Of a DNA stretch of 54,961 nt, positions 1-9,244 are shown in pieces (the stretch's first letter is position 1; every line of letters begins with the position of its first letter). The stretch covers positions 1-54,961 of the forward strand of contig JALHSQ010000005.1 in assembly GCA_022865885.1 (NCBI GenBank). The letters are read 5' to 3'. The translations under genes and the position numbers were made by a program. The stretch comes from Candidatus Bathyarchaeota archaeon (GTDB taxonomy: Archaea; Thermoproteota; Bathyarchaeia; Bathyarchaeales; Bathycorpusculaceae). The notes under the pieces were generated by a model. It did not search any database. It had not been told where the DNA came from and worked only from the letters and a program-made list of their open reading frames with translations.

Positions 1-207
1 GAGTTCATGAGGATAACTGCTGATCCTGGACAAGGAAAAGGTGGTACCTGCTACGGCGATTCAGGCGGGCCCATTCTGCTGGCTGGCACTAACACTATCC
101 TAGGAGTCTGCTCTTGGGGAACCAACCAGAACTGTGCAGGCATATCCTACGAGAAACGCATAGACATCGCTGACATACTGAACTGGATAAGCGGATTTCT
201 CGACTAG
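1..207 (+). CDS. Trypsin-like serine protease, C-terminal fragment (cut by window edge)
   Basis: This is the tail of a secreted chymotrypsin-fold (S1 family) serine protease; the coding frame is open to the first base, so the gene begins outside the window. The visible part holds the catalytic serine motif GDSGGP at about residues 19-24 of the piece, followed by the strand GVCSWG typical of the S1 substrate pocket. The final helix (ADILNWISGFL) is also typical. Two cysteines flank the serine region, compatible with the conserved disulfide. The catalytic His and Asp lie upstream and cannot be checked. A T-rich run at about 243-250 could terminate transcription. S1 proteases are uncommon in archaea; with the neighbouring dockerin protein, a cell-surface role is inferred. 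Confidence 0.85.
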   Translation, partial: EFMRITADPGQGKGGTCYGDSGGPILLAGTNTILGVCSWGTNQNCAGISYEKRIDIADILNWISGFLD

Positions 208-381
208 CAACTTGTATTCTTGCCACTCAGACACCAACTTCTCCTTTTTTTATTATCAATCATGAAAAGTACGTCTCCATCATCAGCGCAATCATGACAA
301 CCTGATAAGGGTCTGCGGGTTCCTGACGCAGACAAAAGCCTACCTATTCTGGAAAAGGTAAACTGATGAACAGGCTGGTTG

Positions 382-1884
382 TTACTGGTGCCAGCCGAAG
401 TTGCTGCTGGCCATAGCTATGTCTTTTATGTCTACTCGGCCGTCGAAGTTGAAGTCGCACGACAGGTTGTATCTGGCTTGCCATATACAAGAACCGAAGG
501 CGCGCGCGACCATCGCAATATCGAGGATGTCTATTCTGCCGTTATTGTTAACGTCGCCAACGTGCCTCAACCCGGTCCCATAAGCCATCAGCGGATAGTT
601 ATCTTGATTGACAGTGTCTACGATGTATGAAGTGTCCCCGATTCCATCACTACCAGTTTCATTCTGAAATGGACCCCTAAACATGTCAGCACCGCCATAA
701 TCACTCCAATAGTTACCGCCAGAAGGATAACCATCATCCCAAGCAGTATTGAACGACTCGGAAAGAAGTATCTGCTGTACATTATCAATGAAGCTGTTAT
801 GGCAGACTTTTGTGTTGTTTGATGAGAATAGAAGGATTCCGCTATCACTATTCGAGACAAGGTTGCCTATGATAGTGTTATTGTTACTCTGGTCTGATAG
901 CAAAATGCCCAGACTGTTGTTTGCTACGTTGTTTTCGACGATCGTGTTAGAGGAGGCTGCTAGGATGAGGTTGATGCCGAAGGTGGAGTTTGATATGGTG
1001 TTTCCCCTTACAACGTTGTTCGCGCATGCATTTGGAACACCATCTTTGCCATCACTACTAATGGAATTCAGTTGAATGCCTACATACTCCATATTCGTTA
1101 TAGTGTTCCCTACAATCGTGTTGTTTGGACCCCAAATGTTGATGCCGCACCCGTAGATGGTTAGGTCCGATATCATATTGCCGATAATAGTGTTGTTATA
1201 GCACAACGTACCAGCGTAAATGCCAATACCTATCTGTGATATGGTGTTGCCAAAAACGATATTATCGTGGGAGGGATCCTGAAAGTAGACTCCTATTGAA
1301 ACGCGTGGCTGAGGTTGCATAGTTTCCGATATCGTGTTTCCAGCTACAATGTTGTTGTTAGAGTTGAGCCAAATGCCACATTCCGTAGTGTTTGATATTA
1401 TGTTATCTGCCACAGTGTTACCATTGGAATATTCAAGCGAAATGCCTCCACCCCAATAAGGCCCACCCCATGTACAGTTAGTTATGACGTTACCCACTAT
1501 CGTGTTGTGGTCGCTCCAGTATACGCTAACGCCAATTTCGGCGTTTCTTATTGTAAATCCAGTGAGCGTTACGCCTTCTGTGAGCTCAATTCTGACCGCA
1601 GTCCCATAATCAACGTCTACGATAGTGCCGTACTTGTTTTCTCCAATAAGCGTCAAGGATTTGTGGATGAAAACATTCTCATGATAGGTTCCGTTGTATA
1701 CGTATACGGTGTCTCCTGAATTTGCTGTGGCTATGGCTTCAGATATTGAGGTGAAGTCTGCTGGTCCATCATCATCCACAGTCCAAGTTTTAGGTTCAGC
1801 CTTTACCGGCTGAATCTTAGATGCCATTGTTGACATGCTGACTAGAAGCAAAACAAACATGAAAACAGATAACGCCTTGTTCAT
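382..1884 (-). CDS. Secreted right-handed beta-helix (NosD-like) protein with C-terminal dockerin
   Basis: The start is taken at the ATG at 1884, 21 bases inside the longest frame (GTG at 1905), because an AAGGAG ribosome site lies just upstream and the signal peptide then begins MNKALSVFMFVLLLVS. The mature protein opens with the motif VDDDGPADF and a pectin-lyase-like parallel beta-helix (roughly residues 40-420). The helix is built from repeats of the form N-x-I-x-x-N-x-I, typical of NosD and periplasmic copper-binding families. It ends with GGNYWSDY, then a type I dockerin (about the last 60 residues) with two calcium loops starting DVNNNGRID and DFNFDGRVD. Dockerins bind cohesins, so attachment to a surface scaffold or partner is inferred. 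The substrate is unknown; carbohydrate binding or cleavage is possible. Confidence 0.85.
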   Translation of the reverse strand: MNKALSVFMFVLLLVSMSTMASKIQPVKAEPKTWTVDDDGPADFTSISEAIATANSGDTVYVYNGTYHENVFIHKSLTLIGENKYGTIVDVDYGTAVRIELTEGVTLTGFTIRNAEIGVSVYWSDHNTIVGNVITNCTWGGPYWGGGISLEYSNGNTVADNIISNTTECGIWLNSNNNIVAGNTISETMQPQPRVSIGVYFQDPSHDNIVFGNTISQIGIGIYAGTLCYNNTIIGNMISDLTIYGCGINIWGPNNTIVGNTITNMEYVGIQLNSISSDGKDGVPNACANNVVRGNTISNSTFGINLILAASSNTIVENNVANNSLGILLSDQSNNNTIIGNLVSNSDSGILLFSSNNTKVCHNSFIDNVQQILLSESFNTAWDDGYPSGGNYWSDYGGADMFRGPFQNETGSDGIGDTSYIVDTVNQDNYPLMAYGTGLRHVGDVNNNGRIDILDIAMVARAFGSCIWQARYNLSCDFNFDGRVDIKDIAMASSNFGWHQ

Positions 1885-2360
1885 TCTCGCCTTCTCCTTC
1901 TGCACAAGCCAATGATCAACTATCGAATGTCACTCTTTTATTACTTATGGAACCTTCCTCTATACCCATCAAACAACGAATGACGCACGCCCTATTGACT
2001 CAATCGCAACGTCATTAGCGACGCGACATGTACAACCAGTTACATACCGTGCATAGCAAAGATCCCCATAGATGGTCAATGCATCATATGAGTCAATGCG
2101 AAATTGAAACGCCAATCAGTGTCCACCGCGGCCAGGGAAAAAAGGGATTGTGCGGGAGATACCTAGCGCGCGGCGCCAGCAGGGAGTTGATTTCTGTGTG
2201 GGACGGAACATCGTGATTGCCCACAGACTGAAGTACTAGCTCGCCCTAGTCTTTGGATTTTGTGAATTGTTTGCAAAGTGTTTCAGGCCGTTTAGTTCAT
2301 AATGAGATAAGGCAAGCTTATTAGTGTGAATAACTCAAAAGCAATTGGGAGAAGAAAGAG
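1885..2360. other. Gene-free stretch between surface protein and hypothetical gene
   Basis: About 475 bases without a convincing gene. A 62-codon frame at 2028-2216 has no ribosome site and no recognisable composition, so it was not called. The stretch contains one copy (2136-2164) of a short dispersed motif also found near 9174 and 13225. It also holds the promoter region of the gene at 2361, which has a purine-rich ribosome site (GGGAGAAGAAAGAG) directly before its ATG. Confidence 0.6.
2136..2164 (+). repeat. Dispersed motif, copy A
   Basis: A G/A-rich block (GGGAAAAAAGGGATTG) followed by TGCGGGAGATACC. It resembles copies at 9174-9206 and 13225-13256. All three share GGAAAAA, then GAGGG or AGGGA, then TTGCGGG or TGCGGG, then GAPyPuPyC. 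This copy is the most diverged at its 3' end and lacks the palindrome seen in the other two. The function is unknown. Confidence 0.4.
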
Positions 2361-2981
2361 ATGTTCGGTATTCCGAAGGAAGTGTTTAGTGACTTGGTCG
2401 ATCACTATAACAGCATGGGCATAGACGCACGACTGGTAGAGAAAGATGACCCTGAAGCTTTTGATAAAGAAACGACGATAAAAATCGTTGGAAGACAATT
2501 TGACACAGTGATTTTGAAATTCGCGGGCGGTTCAATGGCAGGCGGAGGGGGATTCGGTTTTGGACCTTCAATATCAAAAGAAGTAAAGAAGACCTCCCCT
2601 AAGCTCAATTTCCATCACATCATCACGGGAGTGCGGGGCAAGAGTGAAAACGATTTGAAAGCTGAAATGGAAGAAGAAAAAACAGGCTTCATCACCAAAA
2701 AACTCGTGAACGTCAGCTGGAAAGGTGGAAGACTAGCGGGCATACTTAACGGCGATGGTGAGCTAAAAAAGAAAATCTTGGACTCACAAACCACGTCGTT
2801 CAAGGTTGAACCTGACATGAAAAACAACTGGGTCAGAATTGTCCACCAGAAAGAGATAAAACTGACCTATGAATTCGGCGGAGTCATCATCAAGACAGCG
2901 AAGACCTCAGCAAGAGACTTTCCCCCGAATACAACAATTGACATCGTAGACAGAATAGCTGAGCATGTGAAATCTCTCTGA
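2361..2981 (+). CDS. Conserved-looking cytosolic protein of unknown function
   Basis: A 206-residue protein that I do not recognise. It starts at an ATG preceded by a strong purine-rich ribosome site. It has no signal peptide and no membrane segment. A glycine-rich loop (SMAGGGGFGFGPS, about residues 58-70) separates an N-terminal alpha/beta part from a C-terminal, mostly beta part. Charged residues are abundant (KAEMEEEKTGF) and the fold looks globular. The C-terminal third alternates hydrophobic and charged residues (VRIVHQKEIKLTYEFGGV), suggesting a beta-sheet. It stands alone, with a possible hairpin at 3012-3061 between it and the LemA gene. Codon use resembles the neighbouring housekeeping genes, so it is probably real. 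Confidence 0.7.
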   Translation: MFGIPKEVFSDLVDHYNSMGIDARLVEKDDPEAFDKETTIKIVGRQFDTVILKFAGGSMAGGGGFGFGPSISKEVKKTSPKLNFHHIITGVRGKSENDLKAEMEEEKTGFITKKLVNVSWKGGRLAGILNGDGELKKKILDSQTTSFKVEPDMKNNWVRIVHQKEIKLTYEFGGVIIKTAKTSARDFPPNTTIDIVDRIAEHVKSL

Positions 2982-3011
2982 CAGATTGGCGCCAGCTACG
3001 CGACGGACGAT

Positions 3012-3061
3012 GCGCACGCGTTAGCCTTTTCTTTTAGCTTGTGCTAGCGGATAGCGTGCGC
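3012..3061 (+). repeat. Inverted repeat, possible hairpin terminator
   Basis: GCGCACGC at 3012-3019 is the exact reverse complement of GCGTGCGC at 3054-3061, with a loop of 34 bases containing a T-rich stretch (CCTTTTCTTTTAGC). It sits between the stop of the gene at 2981 and the LemA gene. It could be a terminator of the upstream gene or a leader element of the LemA/TPM pair. Confidence 0.4.
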
Positions 3062-3134
3062 GACTTATCTGGTGCTTAAGCATCTTTCCGAAAGTGATAT
3101 TAGGGTTAATCCTGTTGGTAAATTGCGGGTTAGT

Positions 3135-3719
3135 ATGAGTTCTAAGTGGATAGGAATAGGGGCAATCATTGTTATATTGATCATCGTTGCAGGCGTTTTT
3201 TTCCTATACTACGGAACCTATAACAATCTTGTATCTCTTGAAGAGACTGTGGACGAAAAATGGGCTCAGGTTGAACAGGAGTTGCAGAGAAGATACGATC
3301 TTATCCCTAGAGTAGTAAACGCATCTATGCTCTACATCAAATACGAAGGGTCAATACTTGAAAACATAACGAAGCTCAGAAGTCAATGGGCGTCAGCAAC
3401 GCAGACGGGAAAAATGGAGGACATCAATAATGCAACATCCAATATAGAATCAGAAATATCAAGACTGATCGTTGTTGTTGAAGCCTACCCTGAGTTGAAG
3501 GCTTCACAGGTTGTACAGGACCTGATGATAACACTTGAGGGCACAGAGAACAGGATATCCACGGAGCGAATGAGATATAATGAAGCAGTAAGAGACTACA
3601 ATCTCTCAGTAAGATCCTTCCCTGCAAACCTTTGGGCCGCTGGATGGGGATTCGAATCAAGAGAGTACTTCAAGGCCAAGGTAGGAGCGGAGGAGCCTCC
3701 ACCAGTGCCAAGTGGCTAG
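3135..3719 (+). CDS. LemA family membrane protein
   Basis: The frame is open from 3072, but the LemA family begins with a short N-terminal region followed by one membrane helix. The ATG at 3135 (MSSKWIGIGAIIVILIIVAG) gives exactly this, so it is preferred. One transmembrane helix (about residues 5-27) is followed by a long helical, coiled-coil domain. This carries the family signature: YNNLVSLEETVDEKWAQVE, then RRYDLIPRVV, then a region rich in charged heptads. The length (194 residues) is normal for LemA. The role of LemA proteins is poorly defined; bacterial relatives are membrane-bound and often paired with TPM-domain (YgcG) proteins. Such a protein follows here after 25 bases, so the two probably form an operon. 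Confidence 0.85.
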   Translation: MSSKWIGIGAIIVILIIVAGVFFLYYGTYNNLVSLEETVDEKWAQVEQELQRRYDLIPRVVNASMLYIKYEGSILENITKLRSQWASATQTGKMEDINNATSNIESEISRLIVVVEAYPELKASQVVQDLMITLEGTENRISTERMRYNEAVRDYNLSVRSFPANLWAAGWGFESREYFKAKVGAEEPPPVPSG

Positions 3720-3744
3720 TGCGTACTGCTAAGCGGTGACCGGA

Positions 3745-4548
3745 ATGATTAAGGTGAAGCACAAAAAGGTTCTTGCAGCAACGATTTTGATCTTTATCTT
3801 GTGTGGCTTCGTTTCCATGCAACCTGCAAGTTGCGAAGTTGTATCAACCGAGTGGAGAAACATGATCGAAGCCAATCTTCAGCAGGTTGACGCCAACACA
3901 ACCGCCGAGATTGTCGTTTACGTGATCCAATCGCTCACCGGACACGGCATCAAAGAAGACGGAATCGAGATCAACGAGATCGTCAAGCTTGGGGTGTACA
4001 TCTTCAACCAATTATCACTGGAAACGCCGAATGGCCCAGTCGTTGGAATAGGGAAGAAGCAGAAGGACAATGGTGTCCTCTTGCTGGTTTCGATGGAGGA
4101 AAGGGAGTGGAGGATAGAAGTGGGGTATGGACTTGAAGGCTACATAACTGACATTGAGTCAAACTTGATAGCACAGCAATACTTGGTTCCGAAATTCAGA
4201 GACGCAAAATATGGGGAAGGATTGTATGACACTGTCGTTGCGCTGTCTAGAAGAATACCAATGCCCGCAGAGGCTGGGCTTCCCATTCGAGGAAGGTATC
4301 TGTATGAGAACCTGGTTGCACCTACGGAGATTCCAACTTGGGCGATCGTGTTGGTCGGCGCAGTATTCAGCATCGTTGTAATCGTCATCATAGTCATAGC
4401 ATACTTGGTCAAGAAAGGCAGGATAAAGATGGAGAAGACAAGATCAAGTCACGGAGGTTTTTCTGGCGAAGGGGGAAGCAGACCTTCAGGTGGGTCGAAA
4501 GGTGGAGGTGGCCGCTCAGGCGGTGGAGGAGCTAGCGGAAAGTGGTGA
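3745..4548 (+). CDS. TPM-domain (YgcG-type) secreted/membrane protein
   Basis: The start is set at the ATG at 3745 because GGTGA lies just upstream; a GTG at 3736 is also in frame. The product has a signal sequence (VLAATILIFILCGFVSMQPASC), then a TPM domain (about residues 30-180) with the motif NGVLLLVSMEEREWRIEVGYGLEG that defines the family. A transmembrane helix follows (about 200-225, IVLVGAVFSIVVIVIIVIAY). The C-terminal tail is rich in glycine and serine and ends GGGGASGKW, a usual ending for YgcG-like proteins. TPM domains have been assigned phosphatase activity in plants and lipid or membrane roles in bacteria. The pairing with LemA is common and supports the call. The exact function is not known. 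Confidence 0.85.
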   Translation: MIKVKHKKVLAATILIFILCGFVSMQPASCEVVSTEWRNMIEANLQQVDANTTAEIVVYVIQSLTGHGIKEDGIEINEIVKLGVYIFNQLSLETPNGPVVGIGKKQKDNGVLLLVSMEEREWRIEVGYGLEGYITDIESNLIAQQYLVPKFRDAKYGEGLYDTVVALSRRIPMPAEAGLPIRGRYLYENLVAPTEIPTWAIVLVGAVFSIVVIVIIVIAYLVKKGRIKMEKTRSSHGGFSGEGGSRPSGGSKGGGGRSGGGGASGKW

Positions 4549-4623
4549 GACAAGAAACCCTTTAGTGACGAGCGTATCAGGAAGTGGCACGCGAAGTTCT
4601 TGAGAGCTACTGGCTAGATGGGA

Positions 4624-7600
4624 TCAAGGGTATGTTTTTCCAAAGTTTTTGGCTATGAGGCTTACGTCTCTAACGTCAATTTTGCCGTCTTCGTTTTCGT
4701 CAGCAAGAGGGTTCCACCTTGGATGCCCAGGATATGAGCCGAAGGCCAAGGATACGAGTGCAATGTCTTTCACATCGACTTTGCCATCACAGTTTATGTC
4801 TCCTGGCATTCTGACTTTGATGACGCCACTGCCTTCAAACAATGCTCCATCATACAGCTTTCCAGTTACGGTCAAAGTCGCGTTGCCATACATTATGCCC
4901 TCAGATAGTGCAAGCTCTGAAACAGCTGTTCTGTTAAACTCAACCATCAAATCTGGGATTGTGTCGCTATCGTAATCGCCGATGGCGGTGGGCTCCAACT
5001 CCGCTGGGATAGTCATGTTCAGCCTCAGCGTTGAAACATCTACGTCGCTAATGTTGTAGCCCTCAGGAAGTTCAATGTATGCATTGACCCATTTGAGCTT
5101 ACCTTTCAAGTTTAAGATGCCCGGGTCAATGTCTACAGTTGCAGCTATAGCAAGCGAGCTACCGTAAGGACTCATGAGCGGATAACGGTCTATGTTGTTC
5201 GCGTCAATAATGTAAGGCGTATCGCCTATACCATCGCTTCCAAGCAAATCTTGACCAGAACCACTCTTGACATCAACACCAGTGTAGTCGCTCCAGAAAT
5301 TACCGCCGGAGACGTAACCATTATCCCAGACGTCTATCGAATCCTCAATGTTCACTTGGACTGTATTGTTGACAAAATTGTTACGGTAAATATTGTTGTC
5401 TCTTCCTTCATATAGAGAGATGCCGCGGTCGTTGTTTATTATTGTGTTTCTGGTGATAATGTTCCGATCAGCTGGATAGAGATAAGGATAATCCAGCGCA
5501 CGTTCAACCAGGATGCCTTCATAGTTCGATGCCAGAAGGTTGACATCGATAATATTGTCGCTGGAGCCATCGAGCAAGATACCGTAAGTGCAATTGACTA
5601 TCGCGCTGTCTCTAATGATGATGCTGCTACAATTCCATAGGTATATACCATTAAAATCGCAGTTAGCAATATCCAAATTTTCTATTGTTGAATTTATGAC
5701 GTTGACAAACAGCAATCCAGGGCCACTCCCTGCTAGGGTTAGATTCTTCACGGTGATTTCCGTTGAGTTCAAGGCTGCTACGTAGCCTGCATCAGCTGGG
5801 ACAGATTTACCATGTTGATTTATCCAGTAATATATGGGCTTTCCATTTATTTTGTTTGATTCATCTATGTCTTGAATGTAATCCTCGAAGGGTTGTCCTC
5901 GTATGTTGAGGTTGAATCCGTTATTGAGAATAGCATTGTTTCTGAGAAGATTGCCCCCCGCGTACTCCAAGTTTACGCCGAAACGTTTGTTTGAAGCTAT
6001 TGTATTGTTGGTGATAGTCCAGTTAGCGTCAGTTGTACCCGGATAGTAACTTACGTGAATTCCTGTTTCATTGTTCCTCCTTATCACATTATCACTGATA
6101 AGGTTATTCCATGAAATGTATGAACCAATGCCCCACCCGTTTTCCTCTATCATGTTTCTAGTAACAATGTTGTTAGCAGAGTATTTCAGAAGTAGGCCCA
6201 AACCGTTTTCGGTTATTATATTGTCATCAATGATATTATCGCCAGAATATGAATCAAAGACGATACCCCCTGGGTTCTCTGTAATTCTGTTTTTCCTAAG
6301 GATAGCTCCTCTCTTGTATCTGTCTAAGAAGATGCCACTATCCCGCGCAGTATTCCCGCTGCTCTTGATCGTAAATTGGGTAACACTAACGTTGTTCGCT
6401 GAAATCAATACTGCGGTTCCAACTCCTCTTGCATCAATAATGGTTGTGTCTCTATCTTCCCCAAACAGTGAAACAGCCTTGTTAACGACCACATTTTCGT
6501 AGTACGCTCCAGCTTCGACAAATATTGTGTGCTTGTCCAAGGTTTCGTCTGCGTTTATGGCTTCTTGAATTGTCTCATAACCCAACCCCGTGTTCATATT
6601 ATGTATTGGAAGCGAACTCCAAGGATGCATGAGTGGATAACGGTCCTGATTATCAACATCAATAACGTATGGTGTGTCACCTATACCGTCACTTCCTGTT
6701 TCGTCTTGATGCGGACCACTGCAGAGATCTGTTCCGCTGTAATTGCTCCAGTAATTTCCGCCAGAGGGATAACTATCATCCCATTTATTGTCAATTGATT
6801 GGTAGATGTAAACTTGATTTGTGTTATTGATAATATTGTTGTGAATAATCGTGTTGTTAGATGATGATGTCAGACTGATACCGTTTCCGCTATTTGCTCT
6901 TAAGTTGTTTTCAGCAATTTTATTATTCGAAGAGCCGTACAGCAAGACACCAACCAGGTTGTCTGTTATATCATTACGTATTATGCTGCAATAATTTAAT
7001 TGGCTCAGATAGATTCCTGCGTAGTATTCGACTCCGCTGTTTCGTATGGTAAAACCACTAATCGTAACATAGTCAGCGCCACTGATCAGAACCACCGTTC
7101 CAATATGTTCAGCATCAATTATTGTGTCTTCACGATCTTCTCCAATAAGCGACAATGTCTTTGTTAAAAGAATGTTTTCATAATATACCCCCGTTTTCAC
7201 GTGTATTGTGTCTCCAGGGTTTGCTGCGTTTATGGCGTCCTGTATCTTTGAAAAGTCTGCTGGTCCATCATCATCCACAATCCAAGTTGTGGGTTCTATC
7301 TTAGTCATTAAAAGTAGCCAGTATCGGAGATGTTGGGATATGTCAAGACAAATACCTTCCACGCTCGGATTTGTGACCGCATATGTTTTTCCTTGATACG
7401 TTGGGATTATCGGGCAGTCTTCAACCATCAGGTTCTGGATCTGGCTGTACAAACTGCTTCGCGCAGCCGCGGTAGTGTTTCCTCTGGCCCACGCTATCAG
7501 CTTGTCCATCTGGGAGCTGTTGTAGTTGTGGTGAAGCCATGATCCGCCAGACGAGTCAAGGAACGGCTGAACATAGTCATCAGGGTCAATGTAGTCAGGG

Positions 7601-8928
7601 TTCCAGCCCAAGATGTAGGCTTCCATGTCCTCGTTCTGCCTGTGAGTCCTGTATGACGGCCAGTCAGCACTATCAAGAGTCACAGCGATAACGCCACTCG
7701 CTTCCAACGACGACTTTAGCACCTGGGCCTGCTGGGGACTCTGAGGATAATGCCCAGAAGTCTCATACCACAGCTTGAACGACAGCTTGTCGGTTTCATT
7801 GTAGCCCAGCTCCCCGAGCAATTCTCTGGTTCTTGTATAGTTTGGGTCGCCAAGTGTCAGAAAAGCGTCGGTGTGCCCGAACATGCCAATAGGAATCATG
7901 CTGTAAAGATTCTGAGCCTGCCCCAGAAACACTGTCTGAACAATCGTGGTTCTGTTGATTGCAGCGCCCACAGCTTGCCTGATCTTTGTGTTGTTGAACG
8001 GCGCATATTTCTCCTGCAGAACCAAGTACTGAATGAAGGCGCCTGTTCCTTCCCACACTTTCAGGTTCGTGTTGGTTTTCATGTTGTTGATGTCCGTGGC
8101 TGCAAGCTGCCTGAAAGCAATGTCAACCTCCTGATTCTGAATCGCCAACGCAAGACCCGTAGAGTCAGCATAGAACTTGATGGTGATATTCTTAGTCTTC
8201 GGGTAGCCGCCACTCGCATTCCAGTATGCGGGATTGGCACCTAATTTCATTTCTATGTCTTTCCAGTCACTTCTAACCCATTCCGTTAGAATGTAAGGGC
8301 CGAGGTCCGTCGGATAACTTGCTCTTGCATCTCCTTCTACGTAGCTTACGATTCCATCGATGGGGGCATATGTGGGATTTACGATAAATGACGGTGGAAG
8401 CGCCAAAAGTGAAAGAAAGGGTGAGAACTGAATTTTCAGGTGAAACCTGACTTGATACTCACCCGTGACTTCGACGCTGCCTATTATGTTATCGTATCCA
8501 ATTCCTACAAATGCTCCATCTGAGTCTGCTATGCTGATGGCTCTGTCAAAAGAGTACTTCACATGCGTAGCGTTAAACTCCGTCCCATCATGGTAGTGCA
8601 CGTCCTCTCTAAGGTTGAAAGTCCAAACCAAGCCGTCGTCAGAGACGCTCCAAGAAGTCGCCAGAGATGGAACAATGTCGTCAATGCTACCAGTAGCGCC
8701 AGGCTTGTACTCAAGCAATCCGCAGCCCAACGACTGAATGATCTCCCAGCCAAAATAGTCATAAGCACGCGCAGGATCCAAACAGCTTTCTACCGAATCA
8801 GTAGTACCAATTATTATTAACGTTTCAGGCCCTGCATTGACCTGTTGAGTGTTAAACGCCAACGTTAACATACTGGCTAGCAGTAGTGCCAGCATAGTCA
8901 CGGAAAACGCTTTCCTCACAATAACCAA
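4624..8928 (-). CDS. Giant secreted fusion: peptide-binding protein (SBP family 5) + NosD beta-helix + dockerin
   Basis: A 1434-residue protein from a TTG start with AAGGTG upstream. Order of parts: signal peptide (about 1-32); extracellular solute-binding protein family 5, the DppA/OppA type (about 33-545, with LATSWSVSDDGLVWTFNLRE and YHDGTEF, near-universal in that family); first beta-helix block (about 550-770, opening VDDDGPADF); second beta-helix block (about 770-1255); a beta-sandwich region (about 1260-1365); and a dockerin (about 1370-1434) with loops DINCDGKVD and DENEDGKID. Family 5 proteins normally deliver peptides or sugars to an ABC importer, but no permease genes lie nearby. 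The fusion suggests a surface-tethered ligand-capture protein. The frame is uninterrupted over 4.3 kb, which argues against an assembly artefact. Confidence 0.85.
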   Translation of the reverse strand: MVIVRKAFSVTMLALLLASMLTLAFNTQQVNAGPETLIIIGTTDSVESCLDPARAYDYFGWEIIQSLGCGLLEYKPGATGSIDDIVPSLATSWSVSDDGLVWTFNLREDVHYHDGTEFNATHVKYSFDRAISIADSDGAFVGIGYDNIIGSVEVTGEYQVRFHLKIQFSPFLSLLALPPSFIVNPTYAPIDGIVSYVEGDARASYPTDLGPYILTEWVRSDWKDIEMKLGANPAYWNASGGYPKTKNITIKFYADSTGLALAIQNQEVDIAFRQLAATDINNMKTNTNLKVWEGTGAFIQYLVLQEKYAPFNNTKIRQAVGAAINRTTIVQTVFLGQAQNLYSMIPIGMFGHTDAFLTLGDPNYTRTRELLGELGYNETDKLSFKLWYETSGHYPQSPQQAQVLKSSLEASGVIAVTLDSADWPSYRTHRQNEDMEAYILGWNPDYIDPDDYVQPFLDSSGGSWLHHNYNSSQMDKLIAWARGNTTAAARSSLYSQIQNLMVEDCPIIPTYQGKTYAVTNPSVEGICLDISQHLRYWLLLMTKIEPTTWIVDDDGPADFSKIQDAINAANPGDTIHVKTGVYYENILLTKTLSLIGEDREDTIIDAEHIGTVVLISGADYVTISGFTIRNSGVEYYAGIYLSQLNYCSIIRNDITDNLVGVLLYGSSNNKIAENNLRANSGNGISLTSSSNNTIIHNNIINNTNQVYIYQSIDNKWDDSYPSGGNYWSNYSGTDLCSGPHQDETGSDGIGDTPYVIDVDNQDRYPLMHPWSSLPIHNMNTGLGYETIQEAINADETLDKHTIFVEAGAYYENVVVNKAVSLFGEDRDTTIIDARGVGTAVLISANNVSVTQFTIKSSGNTARDSGIFLDRYKRGAILRKNRITENPGGIVFDSYSGDNIIDDNIITENGLGLLLKYSANNIVTRNMIEENGWGIGSYISWNNLISDNVIRRNNETGIHVSYYPGTTDANWTITNNTIASNKRFGVNLEYAGGNLLRNNAILNNGFNLNIRGQPFEDYIQDIDESNKINGKPIYYWINQHGKSVPADAGYVAALNSTEITVKNLTLAGSGPGLLFVNVINSTIENLDIANCDFNGIYLWNCSSIIIRDSAIVNCTYGILLDGSSDNIIDVNLLASNYEGILVERALDYPYLYPADRNIITRNTIINNDRGISLYEGRDNNIYRNNFVNNTVQVNIEDSIDVWDNGYVSGGNFWSDYTGVDVKSGSGQDLLGSDGIGDTPYIIDANNIDRYPLMSPYGSSLAIAATVDIDPGILNLKGKLKWVNAYIELPEGYNISDVDVSTLRLNMTIPAELEPTAIGDYDSDTIPDLMVEFNRTAVSELALSEGIMYGNATLTVTGKLYDGALFEGSGVIKVRMPGDINCDGKVDVKDIALVSLAFGSYPGHPRWNPLADENEDGKIDVRDVSLIAKNFGKTYP

Positions 8929-9173
8929 AACTTACACCTTCCCCCTCGCACAATGAGAAGTAGCGCTCTCAGCCGATAAATGGCTTGTGGAAACGTCTTC
9001 TAGAGTATTATTCAGTGCCTTCAGATGGAGGAAAGTGTATCATATGCAATACTGGGGTCGAGAAAAATGGGTGAACATAGCTTCTACGAGAACGTCTTCA
9101 ATGCGAAAAGAAGGATTAGCGTATCATTTGATTAGGAAGCAGATGGGCTTGAGATGCTGTGCTCCGATCAAGA

Positions 9174-9206
9174 AGGAAAAAGAGGGGTTTTGCGGGAGAT
9201 GTCTCC
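9174..9206 (+). repeat. Dispersed motif, copy B, with near-palindrome
   Basis: GGAAAAAGAGGGGTTTTGCG leads into GGGAGATGTCTCC, whose GGAGA and TCTCC arms pair around TG. It is related to copies at 2136 and 13225. It lies just upstream of the integrase remnant and inside its longest frame, so the first residues of that frame are probably not translated. Confidence 0.45.
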
Positions 9207-9220
9207 ATAGAAATGTTGGT

Positions 9221-9244
9221 CCAAGCTATACGACGACCCCACAG
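9221..9244 (+). repeat. 24-base direct repeat, copy 1
   Basis: The block beginning CCAAGCTATACGACG and ending CCCCACAG recurs at 13054-13077 with one difference (A or G at the tenth base). Here it sits at the start of the integrase remnant. The second copy may mark the start of another decayed copy, or an integration-linked site. Confidence 0.6.

Noticed and set aside
2028-2216. 62-codon frame with GKKGLCGRYL
   Set aside because: Its similarity to the frame at 9158 comes from the dispersed motif; no ribosome site, no conserved coding shape.
7750-8244. 164-codon plus-strand frame inside the fusion gene
   Set aside because: It is antisense to a clearly coding binding-protein domain and shows no family.
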